From: Lentihominibacter butyricus
Lineage (GTDB): Bacteria > Bacillota > Clostridia > Peptostreptococcales > Anaerovoracaceae
DNA: 40,744 nucleotides
Direction: 5' to 3'
Assembly (NCBI RefSeq): GCF_025567305.1
Contig: NZ_JAOQJP010000018.1
Location: 1-40,744, forward strand
The notes below the pieces were generated by a model. The model had not been told where the DNA came from. It made no database searches and worked only from the letters and a program-made list of their open reading frames with translations. Positions 8,769 to 15,849 of the stretch are shown here, in pieces. The position numbers and the translations under genes were made by a program. How positions within the stretch are numbered: the first letter of the stretch is position 1; the number at the start of each line of letters is the position of its first letter.

Positions 8769-9449
8769 CTAGCGGTTGGTGTACAGCATGTATGTATTGA
8801 CGAAACCGAATTTTTCGGATGATGTCTCGCCGATCACATCGAAACCGAGGCTCTGATAGAATTTCACATCGTCTGCCGTATTGGTGAACAGCATGACAGG
8901 AAGCCCGACTTCATCTGCGTACCGGCAGACCTGAGTCATGAGTTTTCGGCCGCGACCCTGATGCTGATATTTTTTCTCGACGCCGAGAAAATCGGCATAT
9001 ATGTGAGGTCTGGGGATCGTATCGAGCCGGCTTTCCAGCAGATCGAGCTCCTCGAAAAGCTCGAGGCGCAGCTTTCTGTCTTCTGCGGAGAGCCTGTTCA
9101 TCACATTGCGGTACTCTCTGCTGTAGCTTCCGGCGGCGAGATGCTTGAGAAATGTATATTTCATCCTGTCGGAATGGACGAGCATCACCGCTTCATGGAC
9201 GTTTTCGTCAAGGCTGAATCCGGCACCGTACATCATGTCGTACGCCGTGTAATATCTGAGAGTGGCTTCCAGTGCGAGGAGCCTTTTTCTTTTGTCCGGA
9301 AATACATTGAGCAGCTTCGGGTACCGGTCGAATGCGTCGAGGTAGGTGAGTACGAGCTTTTCTCTGTCCCTGTTTTTCAGTCTGTAAAGCTGCGGGATAT
9401 CGATTTTTCCTGTAAAGCCGTTAGCGGCTGTGCCTTCTGTTGTTTTCAT
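8769..9449 (-). CDS. GNAT-family N-acetyltransferase
   Basis: A 226-residue acyl-CoA-dependent acetyltransferase. The acetyl-CoA binding loop YQHQGRGRKLM lies in the C-terminal third, preceded by the beta strand HIYADFLGV and followed by VMLFTNTADDVKFYQSLGFDVIGE, the usual GNAT motif B. The N-terminal 100 residues are helical. The acceptor is unknown. The frame is open upstream to 9512, but GGAG eight bases before the ATG at 9449 sets the start. A TTGCAG-N17-TATTAT promoter is at 9573-9601 on the minus strand. Confidence 0.87.
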   Translation of the reverse strand: MKTTEGTAANGFTGKIDIPQLYRLKNRDREKLVLTYLDAFDRYPKLLNVFPDKRKRLLALEATLRYYTAYDMMYGAGFSLDENVHEAVMLVHSDRMKYTFLKHLAAGSYSREYRNVMNRLSAEDRKLRLELFEELDLLESRLDTIPRPHIYADFLGVEKKYQHQGRGRKLMTQVCRYADEVGLPVMLFTNTADDVKFYQSLGFDVIGETSSEKFGFVNTYMLYTNR

Positions 9450-9572
9450 GTTCCACACTCCATAAATGTAAATGTATTTCGAGAGAAAGCCTGCGCTTTG
9501 CATAAAACACAAAAGTCATAAAAGATATCATGTGCTGTTTGCGCGCAGTATTTTCACAATTTTCTAAACTAT

Positions 9573-9634
9573 ATAATACCACCTGATCCGGATGACTGCA
9601 ATAACTTGCATAAAAATGAAAATGCTGATATGAT
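9573..9634. promoter_or_regulatory. Back-to-back sigma-A promoters for the GNAT gene and nadE
   Basis: On the plus strand, TTGCAT (9606-9611), a 17-base spacer and TATGAT (9629-9634) face nadE. On the minus strand, TTGCAG (9596-9601), a 17-base spacer and TATTAT (9573-9578) face the acetyltransferase. The two -35 boxes are only four bases apart, so polymerases would compete. Confidence 0.7.
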
Positions 9635-9718
9635 ACTAACAATAATGTTTTCATGTCATTAAACTTTCCGCCGGTCTGGTATCGGGCGGAAAATACAGAT
9701 AGATAAGAGGTGATACTT

Positions 9719-10459
9719 ATGTTTAATGCAGAAAAATCAAAGAACGATATCGTCAAGTGGATAAGAGACTGGTTCGAGGAAAACGGCCAGGGCTGCAAGG
9801 CTGTCATAGGTCTTTCGGGCGGCAAGGACAGTTCGGTAGTGGCGGCGCTGTGTGTGGAGGCTCTCGGTAAAGACAGAGTCCTGGGCGTGATGATGCCTAA
9901 CGGAGAGCAGTTCGATATAGATGTTTCACACAAGCTCGTCGAGCATCTCGGCATCGAGGGTATCGTGGTAAATATAAAGGATGCGTATGAAGGCATGGTG
10001 GGAGAGCTGATGAAGCATTTTGACAGCTTTGAAGGCCAGGCGAAGGTGAACCTGCCTCCGAGGATCCGTATGGCTGCGCTTTACGCGGTATCGCAGAGCG
10101 TGAACGGCAGAGTTGCGAACACGTGCAATCTTTCCGAGGACTGGGTGGGATACAACACCAGATACGGCGACGGAGCCGGCGACTTCAGTCCGCTTTCGCA
10201 CTTCACGGTACAGGAAGTCAAGGCTATAGGAAGAGCGGCAGGGCTGCCTGACATGTTCGTGGACAAGGTGCCTATCGACGGGCTCTGCGGACTGACGGAT
10301 GAAGACAACCTGGGCTTTACATACGCTGTACTCGACAGATATATCAGAGAAGGCGTATGCGAGGATGCGGAAACGAAGGCGAAGATCGACCGCATGCACA
10401 AGATGAATCTGTTCAAGCTGCAGCCGATGCCTACGTTTGAATACGAGCCGGAGAAATAG
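9719..10459 (+). CDS. nadE: Ammonia-dependent NAD synthetase
   Basis: A 246-residue cytoplasmic ligase that makes NAD from deamido-NAD, ATP and ammonia, the last step of NAD synthesis. The PP-loop GLSGGKDSSVVAAL is at about residues 33-46, and the family motifs CNLSEDWVGYNTRYGDGAGDF and PIDGLCGLTDEDNLG follow. There is no glutaminase domain, so ammonia is the expected nitrogen donor. The frame also allows GTG at 9710, but AGAGGTGA six bases before the ATG at 9719 sets the start. It stands alone behind a good promoter. Confidence 0.95.
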   Translation: MFNAEKSKNDIVKWIRDWFEENGQGCKAVIGLSGGKDSSVVAALCVEALGKDRVLGVMMPNGEQFDIDVSHKLVEHLGIEGIVVNIKDAYEGMVGELMKHFDSFEGQAKVNLPPRIRMAALYAVSQSVNGRVANTCNLSEDWVGYNTRYGDGAGDFSPLSHFTVQEVKAIGRAAGLPDMFVDKVPIDGLCGLTDEDNLGFTYAVLDRYIREGVCEDAETKAKIDRMHKMNLFKLQPMPTFEYEPEK

Positions 10460-10587
10460 GGCACGGTGCAGATCTGCGCCACAGAGAAGCACCGGGCATC
10501 AGCGCAGTCGCGGCCATGACAGCGACCTGATAAGTCCAGCGGGCGTGATGGATCAAAGAATGATATACGAGATCACGGGATCTCATC

Positions 10588-10637
10588 AGAGCGGGCTTTC
10601 CGACATACACGGGAGGCTCGTCTTTTTTTGTTTTTTT
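10588..10637 (+). terminator. Probable terminator of nadE
   Basis: An interrupted stem (GAG...CTTTCC pairing with GGGAGG...CTC) is followed by GTCTTTTTTTG. A smaller perfect hairpin, GAGATC-ACGG-GATCTC (10569-10584), precedes it. The interrupted stem makes this less certain than other terminators in the window. Confidence 0.5.
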
Positions 10638-10749
10638 GGAGTGGAAAGACTGCACACGGGCACATGATGTGCAGATTATCGTGATCACAGAAAACAAATA
10701 CACATCAAGTCATTTTTTTGTGCATGATTCGGATCGAAAAAGTTTTATT

Positions 10750-10849
10750 TACACAAGGATTTTGTGGCAACTGCCAAAAAACCATGGTTTACAGTGATTT
10801 TTGGCATCGAATTAACAATATATGTAAAAACCTTGTGTAGGATTTTTTT
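10750..10849 (+). promoter_or_regulatory. Nested inverted repeat, possible leader RNA or attenuator
   Basis: The outer arms TACACAAGG (10750-10758) and CCTTGTGTA (10831-10839) are perfect complements. Inside them, TGCCAAAAA (10772-10780) and TTTTTGGCA (10798-10806) are also perfect complements, around the palindrome ACCATGGT. GGATTTTTTT follows the outer stem, as in a terminator. GCCAAAAA could pair instead with TTTTGTGGC just upstream, so two exclusive folds exist. No known riboswitch class is recognised. It could also be two operator pairs. Confidence 0.5.
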
Positions 10850-11008
10850 CGAGAGCGTTTATATGCACATCTAAAATTTGATTTGTGTAATTTCCCTGAT
10901 TGTGACTGGATTTATACACAGATTATGGTCGTTTTGATCGTGACGCATTCACCGCAGACGTTACTGGATCATATTTTTAAATTTGTCCTTATGATAAATT
11001 CAAAACGT

Positions 11009-11063
11009 TTTACATAGATTTAACGTATATGAGATTTTGCATTTAACATTCGCTACCTATAAT
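11009..11063 (+). promoter_or_regulatory. Pho box and promoter of the pst operon
   Basis: TTTACA (11009-11014), five bases, TTAACG (11020-11025) is a direct repeat of the TTNACA-N5-TTNACA type bound by PhoP/PhoB in Firmicutes. A further TTAACA sits at 11043-11048. A consensus TATAAT (11058-11063) follows, with no good -35 box, as expected of an activated promoter. The start codon of pstS is 68 bases downstream. The response regulator that would bind here is encoded at the end of the same operon. Confidence 0.7.
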
Positions 11064-11131
11064 ACGAAACATACAAAAGAGAAAAAGAAAAAAGAAAAAA
11101 CAGATCAAAAAGACGAAGGAGATGTAAAAAG

Positions 11132-11998
11132 ATGAAAAAGAGCAGATTAGCAAAAATTCTTACGTTAAGTCTGGCGGCAGTGATGGTATTCTCACTGGCA
11201 AGCTGCGGAGGCGGCGGCAGCGATACAGGAGATAAGGACATTACTGTTATTTCCAGAGAAGAAGGTTCAGGAACGAGAGATGCCTTTACAGAACTGACAG
11301 GAGTCCTCAAGGATGACGTTGACAGAACAGTTGATACCGCTGAGATCTCAAACAGCACATCAGTTGTTACTCAGTCGGTTGCAGGAAACGATGCAGCGAT
11401 CGGATACATTTCACTGGGATCGCTCGATGATTCGGTAAAGGCAGTAAAGGTGGACGGAACAGAAGCGAGCGTCGACACAGTGAAGAGCGGCGACTACAAA
11501 CTTCAGAGACCTTTCAATATCGTTACAAAAGGTGAAGTAGCAGAACTCCCGCAGGATTTCATAAACTTCATCATGAGTAAAGACGGTCAGAAGATCATCG
11601 AAGAGGAAGGCTACATAGCAGCAAATGAAAACGCAGGCGACTACAAGGCTTCCGGACTCACAGGAACGATCACTCTCGCAGGATCGACATCAGTTTCACC
11701 GGTAATGGAAGTTCTCGCTGACAAGTACAAGGAGCTCAACAGCGGCGTAACGATCGAGATCCAGCAGACTGGTTCAGGCGCAGGCATCCAGAGTACTATC
11801 GAAGGTGTATGTGACATAGGCATGGCATCAAGAGCACTCGCAGATGACGAAGCTTCCCAGGGTCTCACAAGCCAGGAGATCGCACTTGACGGAATAGCAG
11901 TTATCGTAAACACTAACAATTCAGTCGAAGATCTCACAACAGACCAGATCGTAAAGATATTCACAGGAGAAATCACAAACTGGGCTGACGTTAAATAA
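11132..11998 (+). CDS. pstS: Phosphate-binding lipoprotein, circularly permuted PstS
   Basis: The substrate-binding lipoprotein of the high-affinity phosphate ABC importer, 288 residues. The signal peptide ends at LASC with the lipid Cys at 25. The order of its two halves is reversed. ITVISREEGSGTRDAF, normally mid-protein, starts the mature protein (residues 37-52), and the block continues to EEEGYIAA (157-164). A linker (165-178) leads into TLAGSTSVSPVMEVL (181-195), normally the mature N-terminus, and the protein ends at FTGEITNWADVK (277-288), where a normal PstS would run on into SREEGSGTR. Both phosphate-binding segments are intact. AAGGAGATG precedes the ATG, and an in-frame stop follows WADVK, so this is not a fragment. 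It is first in the pst operon behind a Pho box. Confidence 0.92.
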   Translation: MKKSRLAKILTLSLAAVMVFSLASCGGGGSDTGDKDITVISREEGSGTRDAFTELTGVLKDDVDRTVDTAEISNSTSVVTQSVAGNDAAIGYISLGSLDDSVKAVKVDGTEASVDTVKSGDYKLQRPFNIVTKGEVAELPQDFINFIMSKDGQKIIEEEGYIAANENAGDYKASGLTGTITLAGSTSVSPVMEVLADKYKELNSGVTIEIQQTGSGAGIQSTIEGVCDIGMASRALADDEASQGLTSQEIALDGIAVIVNTNNSVEDLTTDQIVKIFTGEITNWADVK

Positions 11999-12038
11999 GA
12001 TAGATAAGTAAGATAAGAAAGAATAACAGGTACAGAAA

Positions 12039-12887
12039 ATGCGAAAATACAGTGAAAAGATCATGAAGATAGTCTTCCTGACAGCAGCATGTGTTTCTAT
12101 ACTGGCAGTGATCCTCATATGTGTATTCCTGTTCGCAAGCGGTGTACCAGCCATCAGGGAAATCGGAGTATCCGATTTCCTTCTTGGCGGTTCATGGAAA
12201 CCGAATCAGGGACTTTACGGAGTCTTCCCGATGATAGTGGGCAGCATATACGTGACTGCGGGAGCAGTTGTCGTAGGAGTACCGATCGGTCTTCTCTGCG
12301 CTGTGTTCATGGCGAGGTACTGTCCTGCAGGGCTTTACAGGATACTAAAACCGGCAGTCGACCTGCTGGCAGGGATACCATCGATAGTTTACGGATTCTT
12401 CGGGCTGATGGTCATAGTGCCGATGGTGCAGAACATGTTCGGAGGGAGCGGCAAATCGCTGCTGACAGCATCAGTCCTTCTCGGGATCATGATACTGCCT
12501 ACCATAATAAGCGTAGCGGAGTCCAACATAAGAGCGGTGCCTGAACAGTATTATGAAGGCTCCCTGGCTCTGGGTGCGACAAAGGAAAGAAGCGTGTTCC
12601 GCGCAGTCCTTCCGGCTGCGAAGATGGGTATCATGGCAGGTATCATCCTCGGCATCGGAAGAGCTATCGGAGAAACGATGGCGGTAGTTATGGTCTGCGG
12701 CAACCAGGCGATAATGCCGCGAGGCATCACGGAAGGAGTCAGGACTCTCACAGCGAACATAGTGCTCGAGATGGGATACGCGTCGGGCCTGCACAGAGAA
12801 GCCCTGATCGCTACAGCAGTAGTGCTGTTCGTTTTCATACTGATAATAAATCTTTCATTTATGGCACTGAAAAGGAGGGCTGACTGA
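12039..12887 (+). CDS. pstC: Phosphate ABC transporter permease
   Basis: A 282-residue inner membrane subunit that forms the phosphate channel with PstA. About six membrane helices are visible. The ABC permease coupling loop is VPEQYYEGSLALGATKERSVFRAVLPAA (about residues 167-194), with PSIVYGFFGL in the middle and IGRAIGETMAVVMVCGN after it, both PstC signatures. The ribosome binding site is weak. The stop overlaps the start of pstA by one base (TGATG). It lies 40 bases after pstS. Confidence 0.94.
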   Translation: MRKYSEKIMKIVFLTAACVSILAVILICVFLFASGVPAIREIGVSDFLLGGSWKPNQGLYGVFPMIVGSIYVTAGAVVVGVPIGLLCAVFMARYCPAGLYRILKPAVDLLAGIPSIVYGFFGLMVIVPMVQNMFGGSGKSLLTASVLLGIMILPTIISVAESNIRAVPEQYYEGSLALGATKERSVFRAVLPAAKMGIMAGIILGIGRAIGETMAVVMVCGNQAIMPRGITEGVRTLTANIVLEMGYASGLHREALIATAVVLFVFILIINLSFMALKRRAD

Positions 12888-13753
12888 TGAGAAGAAGCAG
12901 AAACAGCTCGATGCAGCAGTTCTGGCTGACATATAAAAACAGGCCGGGTTCTCTGATAATGCGGATACTGGTGATACTGTCAGCAGTGATCACTACAGGG
13001 ATACTGTTCTCGCTGATAATATACATACTCGTAAACGGTGTCGTACATCTCAAACCGGAACTGTTCGCATGGGAATACAACACTGACAACATGTCGATGA
13101 TGCCGGCAATAATAAGCACGGTGTACATAACTTTCCTGTCGCTGCTGATGGCAGTGCCGACAGGTATCTTCTCGGCGATATATCTTGTGGAATATGCAAA
13201 GCGCGGCAGCCGTCTCGTGAAAGTCATCAGGGTGACGACTGAGACTCTGCAGGGTATACCGTCGATCGTCTACGGTCTGTTCGGATATATACTGTTCGTT
13301 ATAACTCTGGGCTGGAGCTATTCGCTTCTCGCAGGAGCGGTGACACTGGCGATAATGATACTGCCGCTGATAATAAGGACGACGGAAGAGGCTCTGATCT
13401 CAGTTCCCGACTCCTACAGAGAAGGCAGCTTCGGACTGGGAGCAGGAAAGCTCAGGACGGTGTTCAGGATAATACTGCCGAGTGCAGTGCCCGGGATACT
13501 GGCAGGAGTGATCCTGGCGATAGGAAGGATAGTAGGAGAAAGTGCAGCGCTGATCTTTACAGCGGGAACTGTAGCACAGGTGCCGGGAAGCCTTTTCGAC
13601 TCGGCGAGAACGCTTTCAGTGCATATGTACGCACTCCTGTCCGAAGGTCTTTACACGAATGAAGCATACGCGACAGCAGTAGTGCTGCTGCTTTTAGTAA
13701 TAATCATCAATGCGGTTTCGGGCTTTATAGCAAAGAAACTCGCGACGAGGTAG
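12887..13753 (+). CDS. pstA: Phosphate ABC transporter permease
   Basis: A 288-residue membrane partner of PstC. It shows about six membrane helices, PSIVYGLFGYILF, the coupling loop VPDSYREGSFGLGAGKLRTVFR, and IGRIVGESAALIFTAG, as in PstA. AAGGAGGG lies nine to ten bases before the ATG, inside the end of pstC, and the stop of pstC overlaps the start by one base, so translation is coupled. It is followed four bases later by pstB. Confidence 0.94.
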   Translation: MRRSRNSSMQQFWLTYKNRPGSLIMRILVILSAVITTGILFSLIIYILVNGVVHLKPELFAWEYNTDNMSMMPAIISTVYITFLSLLMAVPTGIFSAIYLVEYAKRGSRLVKVIRVTTETLQGIPSIVYGLFGYILFVITLGWSYSLLAGAVTLAIMILPLIIRTTEEALISVPDSYREGSFGLGAGKLRTVFRIILPSAVPGILAGVILAIGRIVGESAALIFTAGTVAQVPGSLFDSARTLSVHMYALLSEGLYTNEAYATAVVLLLLVIIINAVSGFIAKKLATR

Positions 13754-13757
13754 CGAT

Positions 13758-14507
13758 ATGGATAAATACACGATAAAGGATCTGGAGCTTTTTTACGGTG
13801 ATTTCAAAGCTCTGAAGAACATAAACCTTAACATACAGGAAAAAGAAATCACAGCATTTATAGGGCCGTCCGGATGCGGCAAGTCGACGCTTCTTAAGAC
13901 GCTGAACCGCATGAACGACCTCGTTGAGGGATGCAGGATAACGGGCTCCGTGCAGCTCGACGGCGAAGACATCTACGGAAAGATAGACGTTAACAAGCTG
14001 CGAAAGAGAGTCGGCATGGTTTTCCAGAAGCCGAATCCTTTCCCTATGAGCATATTCGATAATATAGCATATGGTCCGAGGACTCACGGTATTCATTCAA
14101 AATCCAGACTGAACGAGATCGTCGAGAAATCCCTGAAGGACGTGGCTATCTGGGACGAAGTGAAAGACAGGCTGAACAAAAGCGCGCTGGGACTTTCCGG
14201 CGGACAGCAGCAGAGACTCTGCATAGCGAGAGCTCTGGCGGTCGAGCCTGAGGTGATACTGATGGATGAGCCGACATCTGCACTCGACCCGATATCGACT
14301 TCGAAGATAGAGGATCTGGCAGTCGAGCTCAAGGAGAAATACACGATAATCATGGTGACTCACAACATGCAGCAGGCGGCCAGGATATCCGACAAGACCG
14401 CGTTTTTCCTGCTGGGAGACATGGTGGAGTTCAACGATACAGATAAACTGTTTTCCATGCCGGAAGACAAACGTACAGAAGATTACATAACAGGGAGGTT
14501 TGGCTGA
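13758..14507 (+). CDS. pstB: Phosphate ABC transporter ATP-binding protein
   Basis: A 249-residue cytoplasmic ATPase that drives the Pst importer. It shows Walker A GPSGCGKST (about residues 36-44), the Q-loop in VFQKPNPFPMSIFDN (a PstB signature), the ABC signature LSGGQQQRLCIARAL, Walker B VILMDEPTSALDP, and the H-loop MVTHNM. Length is standard. The stop overlaps phoU by one base (TGATG). Confidence 0.96.
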   Translation: MDKYTIKDLELFYGDFKALKNINLNIQEKEITAFIGPSGCGKSTLLKTLNRMNDLVEGCRITGSVQLDGEDIYGKIDVNKLRKRVGMVFQKPNPFPMSIFDNIAYGPRTHGIHSKSRLNEIVEKSLKDVAIWDEVKDRLNKSALGLSGGQQQRLCIARALAVEPEVILMDEPTSALDPISTSKIEDLAVELKEKYTIIMVTHNMQQAARISDKTAFFLLGDMVEFNDTDKLFSMPEDKRTEDYITGRFG

Positions 14508-15175
14508 TGCGTGTTAAATTCGATGAACAGCTGGAAAAGCTCAACGTGATGCTCATAGACATGGGCGCGCTTTGCGAAGAGGCGATAACATATGCGGTGA
14601 AGGCACTTGAGACCGGCAGCGACGAGATGAGAGAAAAGACATTCAGCACGGATGAGGTGATCGACGAAAGAGAGCGCGAGATCGAAACCGCGTGCCTCAA
14701 GCTGATACTGCAGCAGCAGCCGGTGGCAAAGGATCTGAGGACGATATCCTCAGCGCTCAAGATGATCTCAGACATGGAAAGGATCGGAGATCAGGCTTAC
14801 GATATAGCCGAGATAACGAAGACGATAGATGACGGGGCCGGAGGGTTCTGCCAGGATCACATAAGCGCCATGGCACAGACCGCGATACAGATGGTGACGG
14901 AAAGTATCGATTCATTCGTAAAAAAAGACATCGGCATCGCGAAAAATGTTATAATCAGTGATGACAAGGTGGATGACCTCTTCATCCGCGTCAAAAACGA
15001 TCTGATAGATGCTGTCACTGCCGACCGCTCGCACGGCGAATATATGTTTGATATACTGATGATCGCCAAATATCTGGAAAGGATAAGCGACCATGCCGTC
15101 AACATCGCAGAATGGGTGATATTCTCCGTGACCGGAAAGCATGTCAGTGAACAGCAGGAAAAGGAAACGATATGA
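14507..15175 (+). CDS. phoU: Phosphate signalling complex protein PhoU
   Basis: A 222-residue all-helical cytoplasmic protein that restrains PhoR signalling when the Pst importer reports enough phosphate. Two PhoU repeats (about 15-105 and 118-205) carry the metal-site helices: FSTDEVIDEREREIE in the first repeat, and DDKVDDLF and ERISDHAVNIAEWV in the second. Length and order are typical. Its stop overlaps the start of the response regulator gene by four bases (ATGA), which points to a tight link between transporter and sensor modules. Confidence 0.95.
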   Translation: MRVKFDEQLEKLNVMLIDMGALCEEAITYAVKALETGSDEMREKTFSTDEVIDEREREIETACLKLILQQQPVAKDLRTISSALKMISDMERIGDQAYDIAEITKTIDDGAGGFCQDHISAMAQTAIQMVTESIDSFVKKDIGIAKNVIISDDKVDDLFIRVKNDLIDAVTADRSHGEYMFDILMIAKYLERISDHAVNIAEWVIFSVTGKHVSEQQEKETI

Positions 15176-15849
15176 TATATTTTCTTGAAGATGACAACAA
15201 CATAAGGAATTTCGTGATCTATGCGCTCAAGAATACAGGACTCGATGCGGAAGGCTTCGATCACCCGGAAAAATTCTGGGATGCGATGAAGAAAAAGAAA
15301 CCCGATCTTCTGCTCCTCGACATCATGCTCCCCGGCGAGGACGGCATTTCCATACTGAAAAAGATAAGATCAGACAGTTCGACAAAGGAGATGCCGGTGA
15401 TAATGCTGACTGCCAAAGGCACGGAGTACGATAAAGTGGTGGGTCTCGACAGCGGCGCAGACGATTATGTCGCAAAGCCGTTCGGCACGATGGAGCTGAT
15501 CTCGCGCATCAAGGCGCTGCTCAGGAGAAGCGGTATGAACAACGATCCCGTGGAGTACAGGAAAGGCGCACTTTATCTCTGTCCGTCGAAGCATATAGTA
15601 AAGGTGGACGGAAAGGACGTCACGCTGACCTTCAAGGAATTCGAGCTTCTCTGCCTGCTTTTCAGAAACGAGGGGATAGTGCTGACGAGAGATGAGATCC
15701 TTTCAAAGATATGGGGATACGAGTTCGACGGGGAAAACCGCACTGTCGACGTACATATCAGGACTCTCCGTTCCAAGCTGGGCGAGGCCGGCAGCCTGAT
15801 CAGGACGGTGCGCGGCCTGGGATACAAGATAGGAGGAAGTGATGAGTAA
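15172..15849 (+). CDS. phoP: Phosphate-starvation response regulator, OmpR family
   Basis: A 225-residue activator. The receiver domain has the acidic pair at the N-terminus (LEDD), the phosphoacceptor Asp50 in LLLDIMLPGEDG and Lys102 in VAKPF. The C-terminal winged helix includes LTFKEFELLCLLFRNEG, GENRTVDVHIRTLRSKLGEAG and RTVRGLGYKI. Its place after phoU and before a PAS-containing kinase identifies it as PhoP/PhoB. It should bind the TTNACA repeats upstream of pstS, making the operon autoregulated. It overlaps phoR by eight bases. Confidence 0.93.
   Translation: MIYFLEDDNNIRNFVIYALKNTGLDAEGFDHPEKFWDAMKKKKPDLLLLDIMLPGEDGISILKKIRSDSSTKEMPVIMLTAKGTEYDKVVGLDSGADDYVAKPFGTMELISRIKALLRRSGMNNDPVEYRKGALYLCPSKHIVKVDGKDVTLTFKEFELLCLLFRNEGIVLTRDEILSKIWGYEFDGENRTVDVHIRTLRSKLGEAGSLIRTVRGLGYKIGGSDE

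Larger units (their letters stand above)
10460..11131. other. Long leader region between nadE and pstS
   Basis: I see no convincing gene in these 672 bases. The first 180 bases hold the probable nadE terminator. From about 10680 the sequence is strongly AT-rich. It contains a nested hairpin (10750-10849), further copies of TTGTGTA/TACACA words (near 10886 and 10915), and the Pho box and promoter of the pst operon (11009-11063). Confidence 0.6.

Noticed and set aside
10437..10667. Open frame of 76 codons between nadE and the pst leader
   Set aside because: It overlaps the nadE end and the probable terminator, with Arg/Ser-rich random composition and no ribosome binding site.
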